Below, piece by piece: positions 6,101 through 13,478 of a stretch of DNA of 19,059 nucleotides. Origin of the DNA: an uncultured Flavonifractor sp. Lineage in GTDB: Bacteria > Bacillota > Clostridia > Oscillospirales > Oscillospiraceae. Below the pieces are notes generated by a model that worked only from the letters and a program-made list of their open reading frames with translations, was not told where the DNA came from and ran no database searches. Positions within the stretch are counted from its first letter, which is position 1. Each line of letters begins with the position of its first letter. The translations under genes were made by a program, and so were the position numbers. The stretch is from NCBI GenBank assembly GCA_910585415.1, contig CAJUDT010000047.1, positions 1-19,059 of the forward strand, read 5' to 3'.

Positions 6101-6135
6101 CCAAATTTTGTATAAACTACCGGCAACTGGCCCGG
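6101..6135. other. Right junction of element 1 with feoB (att site)
   Basis: AT-rich element sequence (CCAAATTTTGTATAAACTAC) changes at about 6119-6121 into GC-rich feoB coding sequence that reads TGNWPGKTVA, the FeoB switch-I/G2 motif. The exact crossover bases cannot be fixed because the other end of the element is not in the window. Confidence 0.7.
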
Positions 6136-7380
6136 CAAAACCGTAGCCAGCGCCCAGGGCCGATGTGTCCACAAGGGGCGGGGGTACATATGGGTGGACC
6201 TGCCGGGGACCTATTCCCTGATGGCCCACTCGGCGGAGGAAGAGGTAGCGCGGGATTTCCTCTGCTTCGGCGGCGGAGACGCGGCGGTGGTGGTGTGCGA
6301 CGCCACCTGTCTGGAGCGTAACCTGAACCTGGTTCTCCAGACTCTGGAGCTGGAGCCCCGCACGGTGGTATGCGTCAATCTGCTGGACGAGGCGGAGCAG
6401 AAGGGGATTCAGGTGGATTTGAGGGCCCTGTCCAGGCGTCTGGGGGTACCGGTCGTCGGGACCCGCGCCAGCCGTGGGGAGGGTCTGCCGGAGCTTATGG
6501 ACGCCGTGGCCGCCCTCACCGCCGCCCCGGAACCTCCTGTCTCCATCTCCATCCGCTACGCCGCCCCCATCGAGGGGGCCATTGAACCGCTGGAGCCCCT
6601 GTTGGCGGAGCGCCTGGGGGGGCGCCTGCCCGCCCGATGGCTGGCCCTGCGGCTGCTGGACCCAGACCCCGCCCTGCTGGGGACACTGGCGGAGGCTCTG
6701 GGCTGGGACCCTCGGGCCGACGGCCAGGTGGAAGCCGCCCTCTCAGAGGCCCGCTCGTCCCTGGCGGCGGCGGGGCTGGAGGGAGAGGCCCTGAAAGACC
6801 GCATTGTTTCCTCTCTGGTTCTGGCCGCGGAGGATATCTGCGCCCATGTGGTCACCGACACCCGCCCGGACAGCCGGGAGCGGGACCGCAGACTGGACCG
6901 CCTGCTCACCTCCCGCCGGACGGGGATACCGCTGATGCTCCTGCTCCTGTCCGGGATATTCTGGCTGACCATCCAGGGGGCCAACTACCCCTCTCAACTC
7001 CTGTCCGAGGGCCTGTTCTGGGTCCAGGAGCGGCTGACCGCGCTTTTCACCGCCTGGAACGCCCCCGAGTGGGTCCATGGGGCTCTGGTGCTGGGGGTGT
7101 ACCGGGTGCTCGCCTGGGTGGTTTCGGTGATGCTGCCCCCTATGGCCATCTTTTTCCCCATCTTTACCCTGCTGGAGGATTTTGGCTACCTCCCCCGCGT
7201 GGCCTTCGTGCTGGACCACGCCTTTCAGCGGGCCCGCGCCTGCGGGAAGCAGTGTTTGTGTATGTGTATGGGCTTTGGCTGTAATGCCGCCGGGGTGGTG
7301 GGGTGCCGGATTATCGACTCTCCCCGGGAGCGGCTCATCGCCATTCTCACCAATTGTTTCGTGCCCTGCAATGGGCGTTT
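6119..7380 (+). pseudogene. feoB: FeoB ferrous iron transporter, middle fragment (419 codons)
   Basis: FeoB is a GTPase-coupled Fe(II) importer of the inner membrane. This piece opens in G2 (TGNWPGKTV), then DLPGTYSL (G3), VNLLDEAEQKG (G4, NxxD) and TRASRGEG (G5). The cytosolic helical domain follows, then membrane helices from about 6920 and Gate 1 (YLPRVAFVLDHAF, then a Cys-rich GFGCNAAGVVGCRII segment, SPRERLIAILTN), up to FVPCNGR, where element 2 enters. The P-loop (GxxxxGKS) and start codon are absent, displaced beyond element 1. GTG 6194 is an internal codon (Val of VDLPGT), not a credible start. The frame is intact, with no stop, suggesting recent or reversible disruption. Confidence 0.92.
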
Positions 7381-7410
7381 TGCGCCACCAGCCAAAGGGC
7401 AAGTTTACGG
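7370..7410. other. attL of element 2
   Basis: feoB sequence AATGGGCGT meets the element at TT 7379-7380. The element-side arm TGCGCCACCAGCCAAAGGGC (from 7381) matches the inverted other end at 13479-13508 in 22 of 30 positions, 16 of the first 19. Circularising the element would give GGCGCA-TT-TGCGCC, a perfect central dyad with TT as the likely crossover dinucleotide. Confidence 0.85.
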
Positions 7411-7460
7411 CGGCCTATATATCACCGTATAGAGATAACCAGCCGCGTACAAACCAAGCG

Positions 7461-9086
7461 CTACTGGCCGTCCATAAAAATATGGAGGTCCTCCCCATCC
7501 CAGAGGATTTTCTGAACCAGCAGCCGCAGGAGCGTACGTTTCTCCTGAATGGTCAACGTATCAAACCCGTTGTCCAGGCTGGACAGGGCAGCGGCCAGGA
7601 CATGCACTTGCAGCTCTTTGTTGGCCTCCAGGCCGGCGCTCTGCTCCAGGCACGCTCTCTGCGCGGCCAGTTCCCTCAGCTCCGCCTCAAGCTCCGCCGC
7701 TCTGGCGTTGACCCGCTGGCGCAGTACGGGGGCCAACGCCCCCTGCCCCAGTGTCTGCACCAGATTGTCCAATTCACCTCCGCACTTTTTGACGCGCAGC
7801 TCGATTGCGGTCAGGGGGTCCTCCTGCGCGCCCTCCTGGATTTCCCTTTTCAGCCGCTCCAGCATCGGAAAAATCTCCGTGCTTTCCCTGATGTGCCGCG
7901 TCAGATAACGGCACACCTGAGTATCCACCTCCGGTCCGTTGAGGTTCTGACTGCCGCAGAGGGCCTTGCCGCCCCTCAGCTTGCTGCTGCACACGTAGTC
8001 GTACACCTCGGCATTGGCGTTCCGCCCGGAGCGCCGCTTGGCAAACATACGCTCCCCGCAGCTCCCGCACCAGATGAGCCCGGAGAGCAGCGCGTATTCG
8101 TTGTGTACCCTGGCGGGTCCTGTCCCGGCGGGGCGGTTGGCCGCCAGCATCCCCTGCACCGCCGCCCATACTCTGCCCGGTACGCGCCCTTTGTGCCTGC
8201 CGATGGCAACAATCCATTTATCCATTGTCTGCCGGGGCGCGTGTTTCTTTCTGTAATCCCGCTTGTTGTACGCAAGCAGGCCGTACTTGCCGGAGCAAGC
8301 CCCCTCGTCAAAGCAGACGTCGGAATTTTGGGCGGTAAAATAGGCAAAGGCCTCCCGGTCGGCCATACAGTAAACGGGATTTTGCAGGATATCCTTGACG
8401 CCCAGAGGGGTGTAATATTTCCCGTTCCGGGACCGGAAGCCCTGCTTCATCAGGTACTTGCTCACGCCCGATACACTGCGCACCTCCAAAAATCGTTCAA
8501 ACATCGCGTCAACCGCCCGCAGCTCCTCCGGGTTCTCCTTGAGCTTGCAGGAGGTCTTGATTTTTCCGTCCAAAATAATCTCCTGCTCCTTTTCCGAGGT
8601 ATAGCCTGTGGGCGTCGTGCCCCCCAACCAGCGGCCGGTCCGGGCCAGCAGAAGCATATTATCCCGAACCCGCTCGGCAATCGTCTCCCGCTCCAGCTGG
8701 GCAAAGACAGAGGCAATGTACATCATCGCCTTGCCCATGGGCTTGGAGGTGTCAAATTCCTCCTTGATGCAGATAAAGGCGATGCTCTTGTCGTTGAGCT
8801 CTTCAATCAGGGCGGAAAAATCGCTCACGCTCCGGCTGATGCGGTCCAGGCGGTAGCAGACCACAAAATCCGGCTTCTGCTCCCGGATGTCCGCCAGCAT
8901 TTGCTGAAACCGGGGCCTGTCCGTGTTTTTGGCGGAAAACCCCTCGTCCTCGTAGACCGCAATGGCGTGGCCCGCCGTGTCCGGGAATTTTTCGGCAATA
9001 TATTGGCGGCACATCTCAATCTGATTTCCAATGCTCTCCCCCTTGCCCGTATCCACCGACTTGCGGCTATAGATAAAAAAGCGCAA
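7461..9086 (-). CDS. Large serine recombinase of element 2, 541 residues
   Basis: TnpX-like site-specific recombinase. Resolvase domain starts MRFFIYSRKSVDTGKGESIG with catalytic Ser10 (YSRKS), then VYEDEGFSAKNTDRPRFQQM and CYRLDRISRSVSDF with the active-site Arg residues, and ERETIAERVRDNM on the long helix. The Recombinase domain is near residues 190-300, followed by a zinc ribbon (WCGSCGERMFA, YVCSSKLRGGKALCGSQ) and a C-terminal coiled coil. Start chosen at TTG 9086 because AAGGAGG lies six bases upstream; the frame continues to 9251 but the added residues look non-coding. It lies 80 bases from attL, transcribed towards it. It would catalyse excision restoring feoB, perhaps with a directionality factor not identified here. 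Confidence 0.92.
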   Translation of the reverse strand: MRFFIYSRKSVDTGKGESIGNQIEMCRQYIAEKFPDTAGHAIAVYEDEGFSAKNTDRPRFQQMLADIREQKPDFVVCYRLDRISRSVSDFSALIEELNDKSIAFICIKEEFDTSKPMGKAMMYIASVFAQLERETIAERVRDNMLLLARTGRWLGGTTPTGYTSEKEQEIILDGKIKTSCKLKENPEELRAVDAMFERFLEVRSVSGVSKYLMKQGFRSRNGKYYTPLGVKDILQNPVYCMADREAFAYFTAQNSDVCFDEGACSGKYGLLAYNKRDYRKKHAPRQTMDKWIVAIGRHKGRVPGRVWAAVQGMLAANRPAGTGPARVHNEYALLSGLIWCGSCGERMFAKRRSGRNANAEVYDYVCSSKLRGGKALCGSQNLNGPEVDTQVCRYLTRHIRESTEIFPMLERLKREIQEGAQEDPLTAIELRVKKCGGELDNLVQTLGQGALAPVLRQRVNARAAELEAELRELAAQRACLEQSAGLEANKELQVHVLAAALSSLDNGFDTLTIQEKRTLLRLLVQKILWDGEDLHIFMDGQ

Positions 9087-9087
9087 G

Positions 9088-9120
9088 CTATCCCTCCTTC
9101 TCCGGGTCCCCGGAAGCCAT
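9088..9120 (-). CDS. Possible 10-codon leader ORF before the recombinase
   Basis: ATG 9120 encodes MASGDPEKEG and stops at 9088, one base before the recombinase TTG. The recombinase ribosome site lies inside it, so its translation could couple to recombinase initiation. No good ribosome site of its own is seen; it could be chance. Confidence 0.2.
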   Translation of the reverse strand: MASGDPEKEG

Positions 9121-9140
9121 GTTATCGTGTCTGCAAGCAC

Positions 9141-9169
9141 AGTATACCAGCAAGGCCAGGGGCGCACAA
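9141..9169 (-). promoter_or_regulatory. Predicted promoter of the element 2 recombinase
   Basis: On the minus strand TTGTGC (9164-9169), 17 bases, TATACT (9141-9146), about 55 bases before the TTG start. It sits between the amidase terminator and the recombinase, implying independent expression. Confidence 0.5.
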
Positions 9170-9184
9170 AGGGAATCCTGGGGC

Positions 9185-9225
9185 AAAACCAAAAGGGTGG
9201 AGACTGCGGCCTGCCGTCTCCACCC
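9185..9225 (-). terminator. Rho-independent terminator of the element 2 amidase gene
   Basis: GGGTGGAGAC and GTCTCCACCC form a perfect 10-bp stem around 11 bases. On the minus strand TTTTGGTTTTG follows. It lies directly after the stop of the leftward amidase gene. Confidence 0.8.
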
Positions 9226-9232
9226 CTGGTAA

Positions 9233-10081
9233 TCATTCCACTCCGTACCATTCCAGCAGGGAATTTACCATCCCCTGCACGATTTTATCCTGATATTCCT
9301 CCGTATTCAGCCGGGCGTCCTCCTGGGGGTTCGTCATGTAGCCCATTTCAATGAACACCGAGGGGATTTCCGAAAAATTGAGGCCGGTCAAATCATAGCG
9401 GGCAATGATGCCTCTGTTCTTCGCGCCCGTCTCCGCCGCGACCGCGTTCACCATAAGCTCTCCCAGGCGGACGCTCTCGTCCTTGATGGAGGGGGTGCCC
9501 AGATAGTCCCCTGTGGGAACCAGCACACTCACACCGTGAACACTGCTGTCATTGAAGCCGTCGGCGTGGATGTGGATGTGCACGTCCGCGCCGCTCTCGT
9601 TGGCGATTTCACAGCGCTCAATCCCCGTAATGGTAATCTCGGAGACCTCGCGGGTCATGACCACCTCCGCCCCCAGGGCCTCCAGCGCGTCCCGGAGCTT
9701 TAGGCCAACAATCAGGTTGAGCTTTTCCTCGGTGAGCCCGGCTCCCTGGGTGCCGGTGGTGTAGACCGGCTTTGTCTCCGTGGAGAGAGGGGACATCAGC
9801 TCCCGGTGGCCCTTTCCGGCCTCAGGCGTGACACAGTGGCCGGGGTCCAGGCAGATGATGTGTCCCTCCAGGGGAAGGGGCGCGGGGGTGGGGGTGGGCT
9901 CCGGCGTGGGCTCCGGCGTAGGCGTGGGGGTGGGGACAGGGGCAGGCGTGGGAGCGGGCGTTGCCGGGGCCTCGGTCTGAACCGCCGGAGTGGGTTCCGC
10001 CGGGGGCACATTGTCAGACGGTGTGCCGCAGCTGGTACAGAAAAAGAACACAATTGCCAGGAAGGTTCCGATTTTTGTCAT
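9233..10081 (-). CDS. Secreted N-acetylmuramoyl-L-alanine amidase (Amidase_3), probable lipoprotein, 282 residues
   Basis: Peptidoglycan amidase cutting between MurNAc and L-Ala outside the membrane. The N-terminus MTKIGTFLAIVFFFCTSCG is a signal sequence with an imperfect lipobox (Cys18). A long Pro/Thr/Glu-rich spacer (about residues 24-70) precedes the Amidase_3 domain. Zn and catalytic residues are visible: His in CLDPGHC, Glu in LTEEKLN, His in VHIHIHADG, Glu in VFIEMGYMTN. ATG 10081 follows GAGGTGG at five bases. It is divergent from the rtcB unit and ends at a strong terminator. As cargo of a small integrative element a wall hydrolase is unusual unless it helps cell-wall passage during transfer or alters phage or bacteriocin susceptibility (both inference). 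Confidence 0.88.
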   Translation of the reverse strand: MTKIGTFLAIVFFFCTSCGTPSDNVPPAEPTPAVQTEAPATPAPTPAPVPTPTPTPEPTPEPTPTPAPLPLEGHIICLDPGHCVTPEAGKGHRELMSPLSTETKPVYTTGTQGAGLTEEKLNLIVGLKLRDALEALGAEVVMTREVSEITITGIERCEIANESGADVHIHIHADGFNDSSVHGVSVLVPTGDYLGTPSIKDESVRLGELMVNAVAAETGAKNRGIIARYDLTGLNFSEIPSVFIEMGYMTNPQEDARLNTEEYQDKIVQGMVNSLLEWYGVE

Positions 10082-10258
10082 TCATGCCACCTCATATCGT
10101 TTTTCTTTGGTCTAAATGGTCTCTCAGGTCTGTCGTTTCCTCACTTGGACGTCGCCTGTCCAAACACCCCCTCTTTGGTAATATATTCGGAATCCCCGGG
10201 ATAAAAATAAGGGCCGCTCCGCGCTCTGTTACAATTTCACAACAAAGCCGGAGAAGGA

Positions 10259-10287
10259 CAGATTTTGCCAAAGGTCTGTGCTATACT
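10259..10287 (+). promoter_or_regulatory. Predicted extended -10 promoter of the rtcB-prfH unit
   Basis: TGCTATACT (10279-10287) is an extended -10 element 33 bases before the leader ATG; the -35 region (around 10259) is poor, as allowed for extended -10 promoters. The rest of 10082-10258 holds no gene that I can support. Confidence 0.4.
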
Positions 10288-10320
10288 GTGGGGGAAATCC
10301 ATCGAAAGGAGTTGATTGCT

Positions 10321-10380
10321 ATGCAAAATATTCATCAAATCATACATAAAACACTAATTTGGGAGGTATTGTTGATTTGA
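10321..10380 (+). CDS. 19-residue leader peptide overlapping the rtcB start
   Basis: ATG 10321, preceded by AAAGGAG, encodes MQNIHQIIHKTLIWEVLLI and ends TGA 10378-10380, overlapping the proposed TTG start of rtcB (10377) by TTGA. The rtcB ribosome site GGAGGT is inside this frame, so translation of the peptide would couple to, or control, rtcB. The peptide has three His and several Ile/Leu residues but no obvious attenuator hairpin. Too short for family assignment. Confidence 0.5.
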   Translation: MQNIHQIIHKTLIWEVLLI

Positions 10381-11483
10381 TTACCATGGAAGGGCAATAT
10401 AGCCGCGCCCTTGTCTACACGGATACCCTGGATTCCGGGGCGGAGGGTCTGCTCCGCGCCCTCTGCGCAAGCCCCCTCTCCGAGGGCAGCACCATCCGCA
10501 TCATGCCCGACGTACACGCGGGCCAGGGGTGCGCGGTGGGCACCACAATGACCCTCCGGGACCGGGTGGCCCCCGGCCTGGTGGGGACGGATATCGGCTG
10601 CGGCATGACCGTCCTCAAGGTCTCCGCCAAACGAATGGAGCTGCAGCGGCTGGATAAACTGGTCCACACAAAAATCCCCAGCGGCCGGAGCATCCGGGAC
10701 AGCGCTCACCGCTTTGCATCCCGCACGGAGCTGGACCGCCTCCACTGTCAGCGGCACATCCAAAGAGACAAAGCCCTGCGGAGCATCGGCACCCTGGGGG
10801 GCGGAAACCACTTCATCGAGCTGGACCGGGGGGAGGATGGGGGCTTTTGGCTGATCATCCACTCCGGCAGCCGCCATCTGGGGGTGGAGGCCGCTGCCTT
10901 CTACCAGGGCGAGGCCTTTCGTCAGTCCCCTCCGGGGACCCCCTACGAGCTGGCCTATGCCGGCGGCGATCTGATGGACCACTATCTTCATGACATGAAG
11001 CTCATTCAGGACTTTGCCGGGTGGAACCGGCAGGCCATCGCGGATGAGCTGGTAAAAGGGATGAAGCTGGATGTGGTGGATTCCTTCTCCACCGTACACA
11101 ATTATATCGACCCGGACACCATGATTTTACGGAAGGGTGCAGTTTCCGCCCGAGCCGGTGAGCGGCTGATAATCCCCCTGAACATGCGGGACGGCTGTTT
11201 GCTGTGCCTGGGAAAGGGAAATCCCGACTGGAACGAGTCCGCTCCCCATGGAGCGGGCCGCCGCATGAGCCGGGCGGACGCCAAACGCTCCTTTACCCTC
11301 TCCCAGTACAAAAAGGAAATGCACGGCATTTATTCCACCTCCGTCAGCCGGGAGACCTTGGACGAGAGCCCCATGGCCTACAAGCCCATGGAGGCCATCC
11401 TGTCCCAGATCGCCCCCACCGCCCAGGTCCTGGAGCGTATCCGCCCCGTTTACAGCTTCAAGGCCGGGGAGGCATGGGCATGA
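10377..11483 (+). CDS. rtcB: RtcB-family RNA-splicing ligase (RtcB2 type, PrfH-linked), 368 residues
   Basis: GTP- and Mn-dependent ligase joining 2',3'-cyclic phosphate or 3'-phosphate to 5'-OH RNA ends. Metal and guanylate residues visible: PDVHAGQG (Asp45, His47), VGTDIGCGM (Asp72, Cys75), GGGNHFIEL (His145), HSGSRHLG (His162), HNYID (His241), RKGAVSARAGERLIIPLNMR, and SAPHGAGRRMS with His291 as the guanylated histidine. Shorter than the about 408-residue E. coli RtcB; the compact form paired with PrfH is the RtcB2 class reported to repair 16S rRNA cut at the decoding centre. TTG 10377 lies nine bases after GGAGGT; ATG 10386 or TTG 10359 are alternatives. It overlaps prfH by ATGA, so the products are likely made together. 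Confidence 0.93.
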   Translation: MITMEGQYSRALVYTDTLDSGAEGLLRALCASPLSEGSTIRIMPDVHAGQGCAVGTTMTLRDRVAPGLVGTDIGCGMTVLKVSAKRMELQRLDKLVHTKIPSGRSIRDSAHRFASRTELDRLHCQRHIQRDKALRSIGTLGGGNHFIELDRGEDGGFWLIIHSGSRHLGVEAAAFYQGEAFRQSPPGTPYELAYAGGDLMDHYLHDMKLIQDFAGWNRQAIADELVKGMKLDVVDSFSTVHNYIDPDTMILRKGAVSARAGERLIIPLNMRDGCLLCLGKGNPDWNESAPHGAGRRMSRADAKRSFTLSQYKKEMHGIYSTSVSRETLDESPMAYKPMEAILSQIAPTAQVLERIRPVYSFKAGEAWA

Positions 11484-12067
11484 TGTATCAAATCAGCTCC
11501 GGCCAGGGCCCGGCGGAGTGCGAACTGGGCGTGGCAAAGCTGCTGGCCCATTTGCGGGAGCATTACGATATTGCCCTTCTGGACGCCTCCCCCGGCTGGC
11601 ACGCGGGCACATACCGTTCGGTGCGCTTCTCCACCGACGCCGACCTTTCCGCCTATCTGGGGTCTGTCCTGTGGGTCTGCCCAAGCCCTTACCGGCCTGC
11701 GCATAAGCGAAAAAACTGGTTTATGGATGTCAGCGCCTGCCCCTCCGCCCAAACAGCCGGATTTGACCCGGAACAGGTGGTATTGGAAACCTTCCGCAGC
11801 GGCGGAAAGGGCGGGCAGAACGTCAACAAGGTCGAAACCGGGGTCCGGGCTCTGTACCTCCCCACCGGCCAGACGGTGGTATGTATGGATGAGCGCAGCC
11901 AATACGCCAATAAGCAGAAGGCGATTGCCCGCTTACGGGCACGGACCGAACAGGAAAACCTCCGGCGAGCCGCCGCGGAAAAGAACGGCCATTGGCGCTG
12001 TCATACAAATCTGGAGCGTGGAAACGCCGCGCTTCGATTCAAGGGCCCGAAATTCAAGCCCTTTTAG
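11480..12067 (+). CDS. prfH: Peptide chain release factor H (PrfH), 195 residues
   Basis: Release-factor homologue lacking the usual N-terminal domain. The peptidyl-tRNA hydrolysis motif GGQ is at residues 111-113 (RSGGKGGQNVNKVETGVRAL). The N-terminal half (YQISSGQGPAECELGVAKLL) corresponds to the modified superdomain 2/4 that, in this family, recognises the damaged ribosome rather than a stop codon. The C-terminal tail (GNAALRFKGPKFKPF) is basic. ATG 11480 overlaps the rtcB stop (ATGA) with GGGGAGG seven bases upstream. In the known pathway PrfH frees ribosomes whose 16S rRNA was cut by a ribotoxin, and RtcB2 reseals the rRNA; the assignment here rests on family and pairing. Confidence 0.93.
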   Translation: MMYQISSGQGPAECELGVAKLLAHLREHYDIALLDASPGWHAGTYRSVRFSTDADLSAYLGSVLWVCPSPYRPAHKRKNWFMDVSACPSAQTAGFDPEQVVLETFRSGGKGGQNVNKVETGVRALYLPTGQTVVCMDERSQYANKQKAIARLRARTEQENLRRAAAEKNGHWRCHTNLERGNAALRFKGPKFKPF

Positions 12068-12093
12068 CGCTGTATCTACCGCCCCTGTCCCCA

Positions 12094-12111
12094 GACACGC
12101 CATAGCGTGTC
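12094..12111. other. Short hairpin after prfH
   Basis: GACACGC, a four-base CATA loop, and GCGTGTC form a perfect stem 27 bases after the prfH stop, without a T-tract. It may stabilise the rtcB-prfH messenger end or be a weak stop; the remaining bases to 12196 show nothing else I can name. Confidence 0.35.
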
Positions 12112-12196
12112 CGGAGTCCGTTCGATACTATCCCCCCGAGTTCGGTCATATGCTGTTGTGACCACAGCCGTTCGCGTCTGCTCAGGGGGGGAGCCT

Positions 12197-12406
12197 ATGC
12201 GTAAAAATGCCGTCCGGCAAATCGTCCTGCATACAGCGGCCGGGCAGCACCCGGAGGCCCTGGCAGACCGCGTGAGCCGCTTTCACGCCGAAATAATCGA
12301 ACGGCGCCTGCGGCACGCCAATCTGACGGCAGCGCAAAAAATCGCGGTCCTTGACGGCATTCTCTCTAATCTGCGCACACGGGAGAGGGACGGCATCATC
12401 CGCTGA
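12197..12406 (+). CDS. Small hypothetical protein, 69 residues
   Basis: ATG 12197 follows GGGGGGGAG at four bases. The protein begins MRKNAVRQIVLHTAAGQHPE, continues RVSRFHAEIIERRLRHANLT and ends NLRTRERDGIIR. It is Arg-rich and helical, with no Cys or membrane segment. It lies 129 bases downstream of prfH on the same strand and could be expressed from that transcript. Similar small basic proteins are common in clostridial integrative elements, but I do not recognise the family. An excisionase or directionality factor for the element 2 recombinase is conceivable on size and charge, but nothing in the sequence shows it. Confidence 0.6.
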   Translation: MRKNAVRQIVLHTAAGQHPEALADRVSRFHAEIIERRLRHANLTAAQKIAVLDGILSNLRTRERDGIIR

Positions 12407-12462
12407 TATGTGCTTTCCCGCCTTAGAATATGCCCCAGGAACCTTGTATCCGGCCTTATCGT

Positions 12463-12491
12463 TTGACCCGCCGTCCCATTTATGTTATAAT
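12463..12491 (+). promoter_or_regulatory. Strong predicted sigma-A promoter of the Rpn-type gene
   Basis: TTGACC (12463-12468), 17 bases, perfect TATAAT (12486-12491), 31 bases before ATG 12523. This is the best promoter match in element 2 and indicates independent expression of the nuclease-like gene. Confidence 0.8.
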
Positions 12492-12522
12492 ACAGCCATA
12501 GAACAAGTTAGGAGTGTGTCTC

Positions 12523-13377
12523 ATGGCTGTACGGAGCGGCATCATCCCATTAAGCGAGCTTCCTCTGCGAAATGATTTCATGTTTGGAGCCGTCATGCGG
12601 ACAGAGGCAATCTGCACGATGTTTCTGGAAGAGCTGCTGGGGCGGTCCATCCAGCAGATTCGATTTATTGACCAGCAAAAGGATTTCAGCGACAGCTATG
12701 AGTATCACGGTATCCGGCTGGATGTATACCTGAAAGACGAGGCGGGAACTGTATTCAACGTGGAGATGCAGGCGGCTTCCGGCGACGACCTGCCCCGGCG
12801 GGCCAGATATTATCAGAGCGGCATCGACCGCAGGGAATTGCCAAAGGGAGCCCCCTATACCAGCCTCTCTGAGAGCTTCATCATTTTTGTCTGTGACTTC
12901 GACTATTTTCACATCGGAAAGGCAGTCGGTGAGCGGGTATGTATGCTGAAGGGAACCGATGTGCCCTACCAGGACGGCTCCCATGTATTCTTTTTGAACA
13001 GTCGCTACCAAGACGGCAACGCCAGCCCCGCGATTCTGGAGTTTTTGGACCTGATTCGCACCAACGACATGGATAGAACCTACGCAACCGCTTTGGGCCA
13101 AATGGCGCAGAAAAAGATTCAGGCAGTACGGCAGGATAGAATACTGGAGGTGTCGTATATGACTTACGCGCAAAAAATGTTGGACGAACGCTCGGCCGGT
13201 TATCGCATGGGCCATAGGGAAGGGCTGGAAGCGGGGCGCGAAAAGGGGCTTGCCGAAGGACGTACCGAGACGCTCACCCAGGTGGTCCGGCGGATGCAGG
13301 CGCTCGGCTTTGATGACAGTGCAATTGCAAAAGCGACGGGATATCCCATCGAAACCATCCAGAAGATTCACGAATAA
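12523..13377 (+). CDS. Rpn-family PD-(D/E)XK nuclease / putative transposase, 284 residues
   Basis: Recombination-promoting nuclease type (PDDEXK_2). N-terminal PLRNDFMFGAVM, then the nuclease core with Asp67 in GIRLDVYL and Glu81-x-Gln83 in FNVEMQ, the E-x-K variant position being Gln as usual here. A typical SRYQDGN/ILEFLDLI region follows, and a charged repeat-like tail (GHREGLEAGREKGLAEGRTE) with a short helix-turn segment (MQALGFDDSAIAKATGYPIE). ATG 12523 follows TAGGAGTG; a frame from 12514 is less likely. Family members cut DNA in vitro and have been proposed to aid recombination or defence; they are not required to move this kind of element, which has its own recombinase. It lies last before the right end, with its own promoter and terminator. 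Confidence 0.85.
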   Translation: MAVRSGIIPLSELPLRNDFMFGAVMRTEAICTMFLEELLGRSIQQIRFIDQQKDFSDSYEYHGIRLDVYLKDEAGTVFNVEMQAASGDDLPRRARYYQSGIDRRELPKGAPYTSLSESFIIFVCDFDYFHIGKAVGERVCMLKGTDVPYQDGSHVFFLNSRYQDGNASPAILEFLDLIRTNDMDRTYATALGQMAQKKIQAVRQDRILEVSYMTYAQKMLDERSAGYRMGHREGLEAGREKGLAEGRTETLTQVVRRMQALGFDDSAIAKATGYPIETIQKIHE

Positions 13378-13417
13378 CTGTGCCTTGCACACAAGCGGTT
13401 CCACTTCTTTGATCGGA

Positions 13418-13462
13418 ATCGGGGCAGTTCTCTCTTCGCAAGAGAGGCTGTCCCGATTTTTT
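13418..13462 (+). terminator. Strong rho-independent terminator at the right end of element 2
   Basis: ATCGGGGCAG pairs with CTGTCCCGAT (one mismatch), with an inner CTCTC/GAGAG stem and TTCG-like loop, followed by six T. It ends transcription of the Rpn-type gene 47 bases before the element's right end. Confidence 0.88.
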
Positions 13463-13478
13463 GTGCCGGGACCGCAAA

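Larger units (their letters stand above)
1..6119. mobile_element. Element 1: serine-recombinase integrative element, left end outside the window
   Basis: The right end is set by resumption of the feoB reading frame at about 6119, 19 bases after the stop of a serine recombinase. Large serine integrases usually lie beside their attachment site. Cargo visible here: a leftward operon ending in a replication-initiator-like gene, two divergent XRE regulators, a SAP-domain membrane protein, a Uma2-family nuclease and the recombinase. The initiator and its iteron-like repeats suggest an element that replicates after excision (an integrative conjugative or mobilizable element), but no relaxase or conjugation gene is in view. 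The feoB 5' end is nowhere in the window, so the left end must lie beyond base 1. That everything from 1 to 6119 is a single element is an inference; nested insertions are possible, and a gene remnant at 1643-1777 shows past rearrangement. Confidence 0.7.

Noticed and set aside
5291..6229. 312-residue leftward open frame
   Set aside because: Antisense to the element 1 recombinase, which has clear resolvase and zinc-ribbon motifs.
6194..7432. feoB fragment as a functional gene starting at GTG 6194
   Set aside because: The coding frame runs continuously from 6119 through this codon, which is the Val before the G3 motif, and there is no ribosome site. The frame past 7380 is element DNA.
7182..9293. 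703-residue rightward open frame
   Set aside because: It is the antisense shadow of the element 2 recombinase (leftward, with catalytic motifs and ribosome site); its translation lacks any domain pattern and begins in the wrong frame of feoB.
9780..9980. Gly/Val-repeat protein read rightward through the amidase spacer
   Set aside because: It is the reverse complement of the Pro/Thr-rich linker of the leftward amidase; simple repeats give open frames on both strands.
10335..11099. 254-residue leftward open frame
   Set aside because: Antisense to rtcB, whose active-site motifs are unmistakable.
12107..12196. N-terminal extension of the 69-residue protein from 12107
   Set aside because: The added residues are not protein-like, whereas ATG 12197 has a strong G-rich ribosome site.
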